NCBI GenBank assembly: GCA_963995505.1
Contig: OZ023190.1
Coordinates: 13,014,092-13,078,091 of the forward strand
DNA: 64,000 nucleotides
Origin: Hypericum androsaemum
Lineage: Eukaryota > Streptophyta > Magnoliopsida > Malpighiales > Hypericaceae
Reading direction: 5' to 3'
A model generated the notes under the pieces. That model was not told where the DNA came from. It ran no database searches and saw nothing but the letters and a program-made list of their open reading frames with translations. The position numbers and the translations under genes were made by a program. The first letter of the stretch is position 1, and every line of letters begins with the position of its first letter. Shown in pieces: positions 1 through 12,419 of this stretch.

Positions 1-1601
1 AGCCAAATTAATTATCATCTTCCACAACATGATATAAAATTGAAAATACAATTGTCAAAATGAAATCCAACTAGGGCCATTTTGGTCACTACAGCCCTGG
101 AGGGTGAAAGAGACTGATACTTGATCAAATAGAAAGTGGGCTTCGTTAAAACAAGGGGGAAATGACCTTAGAGAGACAAGAGAAGCCGTGTCGGGATAAG
201 ATTCGATTCCTCCCGAGTGGGCCCAACCTGGCGTGCCACTTCTGTCGTTTTATTTAGCCCACGTTTTTCTCCTCACTTCTCGTTAACTTACAGCAGACAA
301 ATTTTGTATGGGACGACCGACGTCCTTGGCCTACGTCATCCGATAATAGTATCGTATTTTATGCAAAAAAGGCGACTTATTAATTAGAAAATGGTAACCA
401 CATAGAAATATTAGAAGCGAGGTTAGAATTGAACTTTTGAGCCAGCAGCACACCTGTCCTGAAATTATGCAGTTATTTTTGTTGAAATTAACGGGTACTG
501 AGCCGACTAATTTATATTCGAACTAGTTTTCATTTTGAATGACTAGCAAAAATTTTCCAACAAGTATTTAATATTCTCGCACAATTTTTAACTCGATAAT
601 TGTTAGTTAGGTTATAACAACTTTGTTGTCAATTTATTGATGATAATTGTGGAGTTAGTTTCTAGATGCCCAGAGTTATTATTGAGCTATAAAAGGCACA
701 TGTACATGTGTTCATATGTTTCCAAAATTGAAGGTTGTCAAATTGCAATGTGTAAAAGAAGGCGAAAATAAATAAGCACTCTTGTCTTTATTTTCCTTCC
801 CAGTGTACTATATTCCAACGCAAGGGGGAATGGGATGCCACGAATTTTTTTATTCGTTGCAAGGGGAGAGAGACCCGGTGTAAAAATTTTGGTGGGTTAT
901 TATGCGATGAATGAATTTTATTTATAAAAAAAACTCTAACTTGAGCTGATAAAAATATATTTTTAAAGTTTTTACAGTGTTTTGTCATGTTAAAAGTGTT
1001 TGAATTATGTGTTAGCACTTCTAAATATTAAAAGTTGTAATAGGGTTAAATGATATTTTAAAATTATTTTTCATGCTAAATGTAAAATAATAGAATAATT
1101 TTAAAAATATATATAAAAAGGCTGAGTTTTTTTAGTCCTATTCACGCCCGCCAGCGGGCACTCACCATCATCCAGACAACTTGGGATCCACCTTATCCCG
1201 AATGAAGTTCGAAACATTTGATAATTTATCTCTTCCCCCACATTGGAATTTTGCTGTTGCTTTGGAGTACGTAGTATTGCTCCTAGTCCACTATTTTTCA
1301 CCGGTTCTACCGATATATGCTTTGGATGTAACTTCTAAGTAAGAAATTCATCTTTTGTGTTACATGTAACATGTAGTGATATATTTATTTAACCTGTTCA
1401 AAAAACATAATCTAATACTATTTACGTAGGGAGGCGGCAAGGAAGACTTTTTTATGCTATCGTAAGATTAACTGCACCTGGTTTCTAATAAAATAAAGAA
1501 CGCAGACATTTCGACATTGTCTATACACCTCGCCGACGTGAGCTTTATAAGTTGAGAACTATGCATGATTTAATTTAATTTATTTTATTGATTCTCTCTC
1601 A
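1..1601. other. AT-rich intergenic sequence, no gene seen
   Basis: I see no exon with convincing splice sites or family motifs. The short open frames are not conserved-looking. The sequence is AT-rich with a few homopolymer runs. Confidence 0.5.
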
Positions 1602-4600
1602 TCAAGCACCAGCCGTCAGAGAAGGAATTTTATTCCTATTAATTAATCGCATTTTCAGAACCAAGGCAACTTGCTCCTCCTGGGTCTCTACTGTTCTTTT
1701 CCACCTGAGATTCTCGGTGTACTCCCCAAACGTGAGAGAGCGATTGGCCAGCATTAGCTGAAAAAACAAAGACAGAAAAAGAAGAAGAAGAAGAAGGGTC
1801 AAGCCTTCCAGATCCAAAAGAGTCAACTTACGTGTCTTAGTCGAAGAAAATTTGTATTACGTAATTGCAATTAATTCCGATACAAAATTGAAATGGTTTA
1901 GTATTTCCTTTATAATTAGGTAATTATTTGATACTATTACGGAAACTGGAAGCAATCAGGTAATGCATGATCAAAGTTCCAACTCTTTATGCGAGAATTA
2001 TCAAAGTGGTAAGAGACTTAAATTTTCTTGAAAATATTTTAAATTCAAACTTTACAAATGCTCGAATAAAAAAAAATCATAATAACCAATTCTTAAATAG
2101 AACCCGACATTCCAACAGTTTACTTGGCCTTAAGTGTTTGTATCAGAAAAAGCAATCAAAGAATTGAGGTAGCAGGACCCGGAAGGATACATATCTATCT
2201 CTGTGGGTATGCATGTCCTGGGAAATTAAGCAGCTCATCCCTACAAAACGACAATGAGAGGATTAAATGTAATGTCACCGGAAGAGTTCTTATTTTTTGG
2301 ACAGCGGAAAAGTAAGAATTTCTAGATAGTCAACACTGCCAAAGAAAATAATAATAATAAAAAACACTGCCGAAGCAAACCAGTCAAGAAAAGAGTAGGT
2401 AAGCAAGGAACTTTTGGGTTTAAAACCTACACCATTCATCTAGAAGATCCTTATCTTCAAAACAAATTTAGAAGATCCTAACAAAGCCAAATACTACTCC
2501 AGGGATAGAATACTACTCCAGGAATAGAAGTACCTATTTTGTTTTTTAATTAAAATTGTTAGAATATTCGTATACAACCCAAAATTTTATGATAATAAAT
2601 AGGTGAATTTCTCACACTTCAAAATAAGTTCACGGGCTAATCGACAAATTATGAGTAGCAAACAGACAAGCATCCGATCTAATGATTGTTCATGTATTAC
2701 TTTTTTTTTATAAGTAAATTGTATTACTCCTTAAAAGATCACCAAGGAATTTACAACCACGCATAGAGACTAGATGCAAACTTATCAAGTAGCACTTGAT
2801 AGAACCATATCTAAACCCAAAGGGCAGCAAGAGCAACCGAAACCAAAGTGCAGCCGAACCAGATATCGCCAAGCCAAAACAAGACGAAAAGACCTATTCT
2901 AACTGCCAACTTTCTACCTTAATCAGGGAGGATCAAAAGACCACAACGGCATGGGAAAACAAGCCACATCTTTGATCGCTTGGAGGATGAAAGAGGCATC
3001 TTCCTCCCAAGAAAAACCAGAGGCAATCGCAAGACGTCGTGCCTCGACCGAGATCACCTCTTGAAGGGCAACATCGGACTCCTCCGTATCAATTAATATT
3101 GAACAAGATCATACCAATTAATATAGAGATACAGTCTTTTAAACTACTTCGAGATAGATTGACAATCATATCACGAGTTTTGTATCAGAATACTGTACTT
3201 TCACTATTTGATCAGATTGTGTTCTAATATAAAGGCCGGCAGCGCTAACAGAGCAAGGTAATTCAACGCCATCTCTCTTAAACATGGCACAACTGAGACA
3301 GACCTACATGTTGAATTCAGTAGAATCAGGTACGAATTGGAACGCGAGTTTTAGTTTAGATAATTATGGAAACCAATGGGAATGTGCAAAGACAATCATG
3401 AAATAAGTTAACAAGTGATTATCATGCTTCAGTAAGATCAAACACCCGAGGCTCAAAAAACTAAATTACCTGTCAATGACCCATGATCTGTGTGCCAAAC
3501 ACACCAAGAAGATGTAGAGTCACTATCTTGCGCAAGAAGCCTGTACATCATTTTCATAATAGTTTTAAGAAGCGAATGTGAAAAGTCAAAACGCTGTTTG
3601 CAGCATAGCTATCAAGCAATAACTAAATTGCACGCAAAACAGCCACAACTTTAGTTAGAGAATGAATTCTGATGAGAACGGAAAAAAATATGATATCTTC
3701 GATGACTCCAGATCAAAGAATCACCAACTTAACTGGAAGAGCTTAGCTAGCGCAACACAGCAAGGCGCTAAACATTACCACAGTAATGTCCTTCAACCAT
3801 CAGGAGCATTTCAATCACTCGACAATTTGTGTATGGAACTTATGATTCAGAGAAGTACTCCAAAGACAAAAAAAAGGAATATTTGCTGTCAGTGTTTTTT
3901 CACCCGTTAATTTGGCTTAAGGTCAATCTTATGCGGGAATTATGGTTCTGAATATAACTTCATCTTAGACTTAAATCTTTCTGCAGATGTTGAAGCCTAC
4001 AGTCCTTGTTGAAATCTGGTTATGTGAAATAATGTAGCAAATAAGCCAGTCTTGTACAGGCAAGCCTTGTCGTAAACAAAATGCATAGTCTTTAAACAGA
4101 ATTCTACAAGTTCCATACATACATCGCTGAGGTGAAAATATTAATCACAAGAAGCGGAGATAAAACTGAAACTGAATAAATTACCTTTGTGAAGGAAAAT
4201 GGTGAAGCAGCCGCCTCTTGGGTTGGGACACCAGAGTGAAGAAGAATCTGTTGAAGGCCTTCACTGTCATTGTATTTGATTCCTTTGGTTACTACTGCCA
4301 CAAAATCATTAGGTGGGGTCAGAATGAAGCAGCCGGCCGGCCCGTTGAAGTTGTTATTATTCAGTTGGCTGCATAAACATGTATTGAGTTTAAAAATCCA
4401 GGTTCGAGAATCCATTCTTTGAGTCGAAATCAAAATGTTGGATATCACATGGTATGGTATACTTAAGTTGGAGGGGTCAGATTCAATTATTTTGTTGCTC
4501 TTCCATAGTAGAGAGGATGTTGTCCACCCCATAACAATCGGAAGCAGAAAAAAAGAGGCCAGATTCCCCTCACTGTGAAGTTCCCTATGGCTCCATATTC

Positions 4601-4725
4601 AACATATGTTCAATTGTAGCTACATCAGAGTACTGGTTTCCAATAGTCAAAGAAAGAACAAGAGATGGAAGTTATCTTACCTGGCTTCATGCTTTGCTTT
4701 GCCACGACTCCATCCAAAGTTATAC
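1602..4725 (-). pseudogene. Decayed 2-oxoglutarate/Fe(II) oxygenase (isopenicillin N synthase-like) gene
   Basis: Several exons with plausible splice sites read in the order of one plant 2OG-Fe(II) dioxygenase family. Exon 4681-4725 gives YNFGWSRGKAKHEA. Exon 4185-4368 ends with TKGIKYNDSEGLQQILLHS. Exon 3470-3540 gives SSWCVWHTDHGSLTG, containing the iron-binding HxD motif. About 3200-3303 gives SCAMFKRDGVELPC and SAAGLYIRTQS. The last piece, 1602-1757, gives LTFGEYTENL, the usual C-terminal signature. An apparent 4-nt duplication at the start of the 3303 exon shifts the frame, a stop follows soon after, the exon with the second iron-binding His is not recognisable, and a LINE tail sits at 2701-3091. 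The N-terminal exons above 4725 are not clear. I infer a dead copy; family assignment is from remembered motifs. Confidence 0.62.
2701..3091 (-). mobile_element. 5'-truncated LINE tail inside the oxygenase relic
   Basis: Read on the minus strand, this begins with an RNase H-like segment (VISVEARRLAIASGFSWEED) like the C-terminus of plant LINE or RVT_3 proteins. It then runs through a stop-rich tail to an A-rich end, seen as a T run at 2701-2709 on the plus strand. Target repeats were not clear. It lies between the VCLSC exon and the terminal exon of the oxygenase relic, so it probably helped inactivate that gene. Confidence 0.5.
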
Positions 4726-5209
4726 CTAATAATTGACAGGGATAAACCAGAGTGACTAGCTGATCTAAATCTGAACTTTCCGGAATGAAGAAAAATGAAT
4801 GTGGCGATTACAGTACGATAACGCTTCTTTCTTTGCATTACGCTAAGGTTTGGGACATTATGTGTGTATGACATAGATAGCAACAAACAACGAAGAAAAG
4901 CAAATCGAACAATTTCATCACCAGTTAGTACACCACATCGCAATGGAATCGTCACTTTTTCGATACAACTCAAGGAAGAACTATCAGGAAAACAAAGTAG
5001 AACTACCTACTGCTTGGATCTATCTAACAGGTAGATTAACTACGGTGTTACAAGACGAACAAAACCATTCACATAACTTCCTAAAGCTTCTCTTCTCAAG
5101 CAATTCGTCGAACACTTTGCAGTCCACACTCCTTCAATTCATCCGCCCACAAGATTACCCACATTACAATCTTCAGGCTCCTTCTTCAGGAAGGCTTGCT
5201 AATCTGCAG

Positions 5210-5259
5210 AATGTCGAGGAGCGTTATCGCCCTCGTGAGCGATAACGCTCCTCGACATT
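5210..5259. repeat. Perfect 21-bp inverted repeat with 8-nt loop
   Basis: Positions 5210-5230 (AATGTCGAGGAGCGTTATCG plus C) are the exact reverse complement of 5239-5259, separated by CCTCGTGA. Both arms start with ATG on their own strand. No transposon ends or target repeats are obvious. It may be a snap-back repair product or a small hairpin RNA locus; the sequence alone does not decide. Confidence 0.9.
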
Positions 5260-6496
5260 AGCCCCGTCAAGTTCACCTTCTTTGGGAAAGGTCACTCTAT
5301 CCATAAGCCTCCATAACGACCAAGAATTAACTGGAAATTAGCTAGGGGAGGGGAGTTATAACAGATGCAAGGCGCTACGAAGAGTATCCTAGCACCTAAA
5401 TTGATAAAAATAAACCAATTAACCTATCAATCGAACGAGGAAGAAGCGGGAGTGGAGGAGGAAACGACGATTCATTACACAGTTTTGGATGCCGCTTGTT
5501 CTGGATTTAAGGGGTATTAAAGTCACCACCGCTTGTTCAACGATTTAAGGGTTTTGGAAATTTTTGTTGATTTTCTGGGTTGGGGTCGAAGATGACAATT
5601 TGGCGTGATAATGGGTTGGGGTCCAAGTTTTTAAATTTTGATATGAATTTTTTGTAATATTTTTGGTTGTGTTCTTGGTGTTTGTTAGTTTGATCTTATT
5701 TTTTGGTTGGTTTTTGGTTGGTGGTGTTTCTTGGTCAAAGATCGAAGAATGAGAATTTTTTATTTTTTGTTTAAGGGTATTTTGATCATTTCCATGACCA
5801 AAAATGAAAAAAAGTCGATGACGTCAGCTAGGGACCCGAGAGTCTATTATCATCAAAACTTAGGGACGGGACAATCATTTTCCAAAAGCCAGGGACCCTA
5901 AGGGGAGGGTGACCAAACCTCAAGGATGTGAGGGTAATTTGCCCAAAAAAATTAATGCGCAACCTAGTAGACGTTAGTGGACGTTTCTCATCATTGTTTA
6001 TTAATAATGATCAGTAGTGAGATCATTATACTGATCATTATTAATGGCAACTAATCAATTGCACATGATCAGTTGCAGTGATGATGGATGTCTTCAATGT
6101 TCTGCAGCTATGAACTGCAGCAACACCAGACCAGTTCCAATCCCTTAGATGGTCTGATCACATTGCACACTTCTTAACACCGACCGGTTTATTCTAATCA
6201 TGCATTTAGCAATAGAAGAAGGTTAAGTAGCAATGCAATGTGGAACTGTTCTGAGCTGAGGAACCAAGGTTTTTCACTGATACCAACATAAGCAAGCAAA
6301 AGCTACCCAAGACTTGCAACTAAAACGGTTGCTTCATTTACAGATTAGAGAAGAGTGTGCGTAAAGAGCTAATGTCGGTCCGTGTAGTAGGCGATCGTGG
6401 TTATTCGCATGTAATAGGCGACGAGTGTGCATAGAGAGCTGATGTCGTTCGATGTAAAGAGCTGAGGAAGAGACGAGAACAACGGAGGGATCATGG
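5260..6496. other. Intergenic; only a partial MITE recognised
   Basis: Beyond the MITE fragment at 5770-5945 I see no gene. Small repeated words such as AGTGTGC(G/A)TA(A/G)AGAGCT occur near 6355-6460. Confidence 0.4.
5770..5945. mobile_element. Half of a MITE related to the element at 44184
   Basis: The right end (GTGACCAAACCTCAAGGA, GAGGGTAATTTGCCC) and the internal TGACGTCAGCTAGGGACCCG match one half of the 282-bp element at 44184-44465. The left terminal repeat is missing, so this copy is truncated or solo-ended. Confidence 0.5.
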
Positions 6497-7080
6497 TTAT
6501 TCACATGTAGTCGGATGCTTCGCAGACCTGATCAAAACAATGACCAAGAGCAGCATGTTGGTCAATACTATCAATAACAGGTGAAGGGTAAGAATCCTTC
6601 AACTCGGATAAAGGTAGCATTGAGAATAATCAGACCAAGCACAAAACAGACGATTCCATTTTTTTCATTCCTTTGAATGCATCGATTATACATTACAGAA
6701 ACAGCAACAGACATGTGAAAATTCCAGCAGCAACACAATGTGGAGCTAATATCTATCACTATATGCAACCATTTAAAATGAGGAGTCAATGGATAAATTT
6801 TCAGTGCTTAAAGATGAGTGCAGTACCTTGTTGGAATGAATGGCCGGTCGAAAATAGCCATCGGTTGTGCTTTTGGGATTAGTTCCTTTCGCAGACTGCG
6901 TAGCTCCTCTTCTTCTGCCAACTGCAAGAGAGAGAGAGAAGAGGATCAACGACTTCTTGGTTGTGACAGTATAGTAGTTAGTAATGGTGACTTTTCTTTC
7001 AACTAACTTTCTTCTGTCTCTCCCATTCCATCTTATATTGCTCGTGCAGGCTCGATTTCTCGGAAATCTGATAGCGCGCG

Positions 7081-7173
7081 GACACAATAACGTTAAACTA
7101 ACAGCTATGCACCAACAATTGGTTGCGACACAATAACATTAAACTAAACAGCTATGCACCAACAATTGGTTAC
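7081..7173. repeat. 46/47-bp tandem duplication
   Basis: 7081-7126 and 7127-7173 are near-identical (GACACAATAAC..., CAGCTATGCACCAACAATTG). The duplication abuts the spot where the TPX2-relic exon should have its splice acceptor. Confidence 0.9.
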
Positions 7174-8886
7174 TTGGTCTAACATGATATTTTAGAAAGC
7201 GGTGCAGGAATGTAATAAACATTGACACAACATTATCTCCAGTTTTAGCCACTTTTTCCAAGTCCTTCACAAACCATTAAGAAAAGAGATGGCAACCATT
7301 ACAGAACCATTGATGAACCGAACCGTCTTTTTAATCAGTCAATTTATGTACTCCCAAACAACATATGACAACCAATGGGGCGTTGATCACCCTTTTACTC
7401 GCACAAACAATCCTAGGAAATGTGCTTGTTGAAATTCCCAAAGATTAATTATGTATCGTGTTCTTATGCAGGTAGCAAGCAGGTTCTGTGTTCTAAAGCA
7501 GAAGACTGAAGCCAACTGCTGAACATGTTGCTGTTGCAGAATATGATTAGCATTTATTGCCAACTAACTATCCGCTGCTACTTAGCTGGATTAGTTAGTC
7601 CTTTAGGCTAGCTAATTAGCTGTAAATTATGTCCAAATCACTTGTATATATACTCAGATATTCAGTAGTAAAATACAAGTCATTCTTTCCTTGGAGATTT
7701 TTCAGAACTGCTATCTATCTATACAAAGGAGTACCAGATTATCTTACAGTCAAACTCTGCACGCTCCACAGCCCGGACATCAGTGTGAAGCTTGAGGTCC
7801 ACTGGCCTCGTAGTCGCTTTCACTCGAGGTTTGACCAGGCACTTGAACATGAAAAATAAGGGGTGATAGATAGCAACAAACCAAAAGCACTCGTGTCACA
7901 ATTAATTCCTCACCCAATGGTTTTTACCTCTGATTCGTCAGTTGTGAACGGAAGGCCTTGTGCGATGGGAATCTGCTGATTCTCCTCCTCCATCATCATC
8001 TCCTGCAGCTTCCCCGCAAACTCCTCCTCCTTCATCTTTCCCCTTTGCTGCAACACACACAATTCAGAATCAATTAACAGCACAATAAGTTTAACTAAAC
8101 ACGCAAAAATAATTCAGAATCAACTTCTTACTTCTGTCCTGAGCATAAATGGTTTCAGTTTTGTCACCTTCACTTGCTCTTTCTTCCCACCACCCGTCGT
8201 CCCGCATGATTTAGAGATCTGATTCAAAGAAAATCACAGCCATGTAAGACCAAACATCAAGCGTGCAAGCTCGTTAACGATTACTAAGCTGAACAATACT
8301 CACATTGCTCCTGCTGCTGCTGCTTCATCCTACGTGATATACTAAAAACCCCAAATCAGATCAAACAACACCGTCCAACAAGAACAAATCGACTAAACCA
8401 CTCCTCTAAAAAAGAAAACCTCGAATTCTCCTTGTCCTCATCAATTGTTAACATCTTGTCAAAAGCGTGCTTCATCTTCTTAGAAGACGGCGTAATGAAG
8501 GCGTTGTCCGAAGAAGTAGAATGCTCTGCTACATATATATATATATATATATATTCAATTAGAAAGAAATCAAAAGCAACAATCGTGTGTCATTCAAACT
8601 CAGTCTTCTTCTTCTTCTTCTTCCATGTTTCGGAAAGGTATTAGACCTCGCGCGATGGGAATCAGTCGCTCCTCCTTCGTCATCTCCCTCGCAATACTCA
8701 CGTTGCTCCTGCTTCTTCCATCAAATCAAACCACAACAACAACACCACTAAATAAATCTCTGTCCACCAAATAAGGACAAATTTGACTAAACCACAACTG
8801 TCTCCACTTACCTGTCTTGGCTCCCCAAAGCCGATTGCATCCTCTTCCACTTCTCCTCCAGATCTTCCTCCTCCTCCTTGATCCTT

Positions 8887-9093
8887 CGCAGCTTCTCAAA
8901 AACACTCACCAACTGCTTCACCCTCCCGACCTCACCCAAGCTCTTCTCCATTAGAGTAGCCTTCTTCTTCTTCTTCTTCTTTAGCTCCCAAGACAGTGAA
9001 GGACTCTCCTCGATCGTTCGCAGCTTCTCAAAAGCACTCACCAACTGCTTCACCCTCCCGACCTCACCCAAGCTCTTCTCCATTAGATTAGAC
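8887..9093. repeat. 132-bp tandem duplication inside an exon of the TPX2 relic
   Basis: About 70 bp beginning at 8887 recurs almost exactly at 9019 (CGCAGCTTCTCAAAA, CTCACCAACTGCTTCACC). The 132-bp offset preserves the reading frame, so the segment RVKQLVS(A/V)FEKLR is doubled, with a TTC-repeat spacer coding lysines. TA dinucleotide runs at about 8531-8554 and 9187-9214 flank the duplicated block. Confidence 0.85.
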
Positions 9094-9133
9094 CAGCTTT
9101 CTAGCTCCCAAGACAATGAAGGACTCTTCTGTT

Positions 9134-9185
9134 CTGAAAAATTAGACTATTTTGAATTTTTGAAATGGAAAATTAGAGTGCTCTG

Positions 9186-9218
<33 letters not shown>

Positions 9219-10706
9219 TCTACTCCTCCTCCGTTCATCTTTAGTCTATTTCGAATTTCTTTTTGTTTGGGAAATTAGAGTGATCTGTTATAGTACACGA
9301 CGAGCTAGAAAACGCGCCAGACAAATTGGTCCGGATTTAATTCGATCCAATTCGTAAAAAATTTAACTTAGATTCGAATCGGTTCGAACGAATTCCAATT
9401 CTAATTTAAATTCGATAATTTGTAATTTGTATTCATCTTTAAACAAATTGAATATGAATCATAGTTTTGATAATTCGAATTTGGTGACCTATAATTCGAA
9501 TTCGATTCGATTCGTGTTTGCTCATAGTTCAAGTCAACCTTCACAATCCGATAAACAGTTGAATCGGTGGTCAACTAGCTTATTCAGCTCAATGTTATTG
9601 AGCTTGGAGTTTTGTTAGATTAAAAATGATTAGATTAAAAATATGATATTTGTAAATAATAAGATATTTTAATTATTTAATATTGTTAATGTGTAATATA
9701 ATTACTAATTTTTTAAAATATATGGTCCATCTACCGCTATCATGACCCATCAAACCAGATTTCAGAGAGCAGATTAAGTCATTCTCTAAATTTAAAAAAA
9801 GTTAGTTATTTCCTCGTGACAAATCTCGACATTGGAGATTTAACATTTTTGGCGCGCAAAGTTTGTATCCATTAATGCTTGTCCGTACATCGTACATAGG
9901 CGAGGGCCGCGTTGTGGGGAAAGAATATTTGCTCCACGTGAATGACGTATTGTGTGTAACAACCAGGCGCGTGGGGTTCAGGGGTCTACGGGTTTAGCGC
10001 GTGGGGAATTGTGTGAGAGAGAGAGAGGTTATGGGCTGTTGCACTTGCACCCCATCGCACCTGGAAATTAATTAAATGCAAAGAAATATTATTAAATAGG
10101 AAATTTCCCTGAAGGCAATTACCGTTAGTTTTTGAAAATAATTACATGATTTTCAAAAAACTTATTATCTACATAAAACATGCACATTATAGAAAAACAT
10201 CATATAATAACACAGCTCAAATTCTCTTTTTTCCTTTCTTCCGTTCAATTAAATGCACGTTCCTCCAGCTTGTTTTTTCAGTCTTCCTATACCTGATCAC
10301 ATTTAATATTGGAATAGCACCACAAAAGCAGAAATTCCAATGACCTATCGATATTGATTGTTTTAGCTACATCAAATATTTCGAATTAAAAATATTGAAA
10401 TCTTATTATGTTAAAAATAAGGTATAATTCAAATTTAAATTAGTCCTAATTTTTTCAATTTAAAAGGTGAATTCCAATTTGGGCCAAGATATTATAGTTT
10501 AGTGGCGGAAAAGGGTCGCAGTCTTTATTCTTCCACAGCGAATAACAAGAGGACATGTGAGATTCCAAAGAGAGGATTTACTAATTACACGAAAGCGGAA
10601 AACTTTCGAAAGAGAGGATCCCTTTGGACAAAATCAGCGAACCATCCATGACATTTTCCTTAAATGACAACCAAGTCCTAAAGCCTCTAACACATGTCCA
10701 AAGTAG
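9134..10706. other. Intergenic, no gene recognised
   Basis: There is AT-rich sequence with repeated TTCGAAT-like words around 9330-9520 and a short GA repeat near 10015-10028. I see no supported gene or element ends. Confidence 0.4.
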
Positions 10707-11942
10707 TTACGGAGACAAAGAATGATATTAATTTAGTTATTATCTATAATTTTAGATTATTATTAGAAATTTGATTTTTAGTTAGATTTTGTTTAATAGG
10801 TCTCTTTATTTTTTTTAAAATAGGATCTCTTCTGTATTATTTTAGTTGATTGAATTTGAATACAAAAACTAGGATTTTCCCTTCACATCTTATTGCCTCC
10901 TGTTATTCTCTCTTGAGTGTGACGGATCAAGACTCTATCGTTCTTGTTCAACACGCATTTCGTTGCATCGGTTGGTATTAGTGATAGTCAAAGCTCCTTT
11001 GCGATGCCTCCAAAATGTGACACACAAAGGGAGGTGGCTGCCCGCGATAATCTTGAGCACTGGATCGACATCATAATGGAACAAATTGACGAGGTTCTGA
11101 CCTTGCTTCACCCCTGGGGTACCACCCTACCAGGTCCCGCACAACACCCGCCTCACGATGTGCTACTAATCGTCGATCTGCCACCAATTTATGATTCCTA
11201 CCTTGGTGAGGAGGACGAAGTTAATGAAGGTGAGGTTCTTGTGATTCAACATCTCTTATGGGCTGAATATGAGGAAGATGTTGTTGCTAGTGAGTTGGCA
11301 GATGAGCTCATACCCCACATAGTCCAGGATTACGAGGTTGAGTATGTCGAGCATACTGACTTTCTCGGAGTTGATAAGTTCACATATGAGAGTTATCCAT
11401 TACTAGATATGTGGGATGACCTTAAGGATGCTGAAAGATCCACCCATATAGGTGAATTTATGGTCTTTCGTGGGAATATTTGGGGTTTCCTAATTTCCAC
11501 ATATTTGTTCTGTTGGGATGGAAGGTACTAGGTACCACCACGTCACTCGAATGTGTTAAAGAGTGCATGTATGACAATCTCAAGTTGGCCAACGACTTCA
11601 AATTCGAGGACAAATTTCTCCAAACAGGGGAGAATGATGAAGATAAAGAATGATATTAGTTTAGTCATTATCTATATTAGTTTAGTCATTATCTATATTC
11701 TTTTAATCATTATCTATAGTTTTTAGATTATTATTAGGAATTTGATTTCTAGTTAAATTTTATTTAATAGAGGTCTCCTTATTTTCTTTATAAATAGGAT
11801 CTCTTCCGTATTGTTTTAGTTGATTGAATTTGAATACAAAAACTAGGGTTTTTCCTTCACGTCTTGTTGCCTCCTATTATTCTCTCTTGAGTTTGAAGGA
11901 TAAAGACTCTATTTCTTGTTCAACACGCATTTCGCTGCATCA
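10707..11942 (+). mobile_element. Miniature LTR retrotransposon with tRNA-Met-like primer site
   Basis: Two direct repeats, 10707 to about 10970 and 11635 to about 11942, share long matching blocks and an A(C/T)G(G/A)AGA(C/T)AAAGAATGATATTA start. TGGTATTAGTG at 10973 resembles the tRNA-Met primer site TGGTATCAGAGC. CAGGGGAGAA just before 11635 would be the polypurine tract. The right LTR is longer because a TTAGTCATTATCTATA word is repeated. An AGTAG repeat may be the target duplication, but the LTR edges are uncertain. The 0.67-kb interior encodes an acidic protein from ATG 11004 (MPPKCDTQREVAARDNLEHW), whose first residues resemble Ty3-type Gag starts. No protease, reverse transcriptase or integrase is present, so it is non-autonomous. 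Confidence 0.75.
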
Positions 11943-12419
11943 GTAGCCAATACCTTTTATTGGAATATTTGAAATTAAAATCTAGCCACTCTACTAATGA
12001 TCATTTTACGTCTTCCATTTAAGTCTTTGCAAATGAAAAATACATCACTAAAAAAACTGCTCCTTAATAAAGTTTAGGCGACGTTGCTCGACTTTAAATA
12101 ATCTAGCCACTCTATGCATCAAGCCCTTTTCATTCTTCCTTCTGTATAAACACCACCACAACAATAACCCTTCATCAACCATCCAAGAAGGAGACATAAA
12201 AAATAGAACATCCCATTCGCTCATTCTTACACACATACATTCATGACAGTTTGCTGGTGGCTATAGCGAAAGTTGAACGACGTGGTATTCATGATGGGTA
12301 CTACTGCAGGACAAATCCCTCCCTTTATCCTTACACAGTTACATGAATTTGCTAGAGTATTGATCGACCAGAATACTCTACTCCCCCTCAACGAGAGATT
12401 CTTGTCTCATGTAAGAGAC
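11943..12419. other. Short intergenic spacer, no gene recognised
   Basis: No motif or splice structure supports a gene here. It joins the miniature LTR element to a LINE tail. Confidence 0.4.

Larger units (their letters stand above)
6497..9133 (-). pseudogene. Rearranged TPX2-domain microtubule-protein gene
   Basis: Exons reading like the C-terminal half of plant TPX2-family proteins are recognisable, in order: 8812-9133 (GRVKQLVSAFEKL), 8420-8525 (MKHAFDKMLTIDEDKENS), 8132-8218 (VTKLKPFMLRTE), 7928-8047 (QRGKMKEEEFAGKLQ, IPIAQGLPFTT), 7748-7841 (RPVDLKLHTDVRAVERAEFD), 7008-7072 (HEQYKMEWERQKK), 6827-6921 (LRKELIPKAQPMAIFDRPFI) and 6497-6527 (SAKHPTTCE, stop). Phases agree except at 7748/7072: the in-frame start of the 7072 exon is preceded by CT, not AG, and the nearest AG shifts the frame. 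The 8812-9133 exon has an internal 132-bp tandem duplication. Pieces of the IPIA exon and a microsatellite-linked splice site recur at 8641-8710 and 9180. No 5' exons were found. I judge it a truncated paralog, probably non-functional; a cryptic splice site could rescue it. Confidence 0.65.

Noticed and set aside
8432..9357. Plus-strand open frames at 8432-8644 and 8878-9357
   Set aside because: They lie opposite TPX2-relic exons and are driven by TTC and TA repeats.
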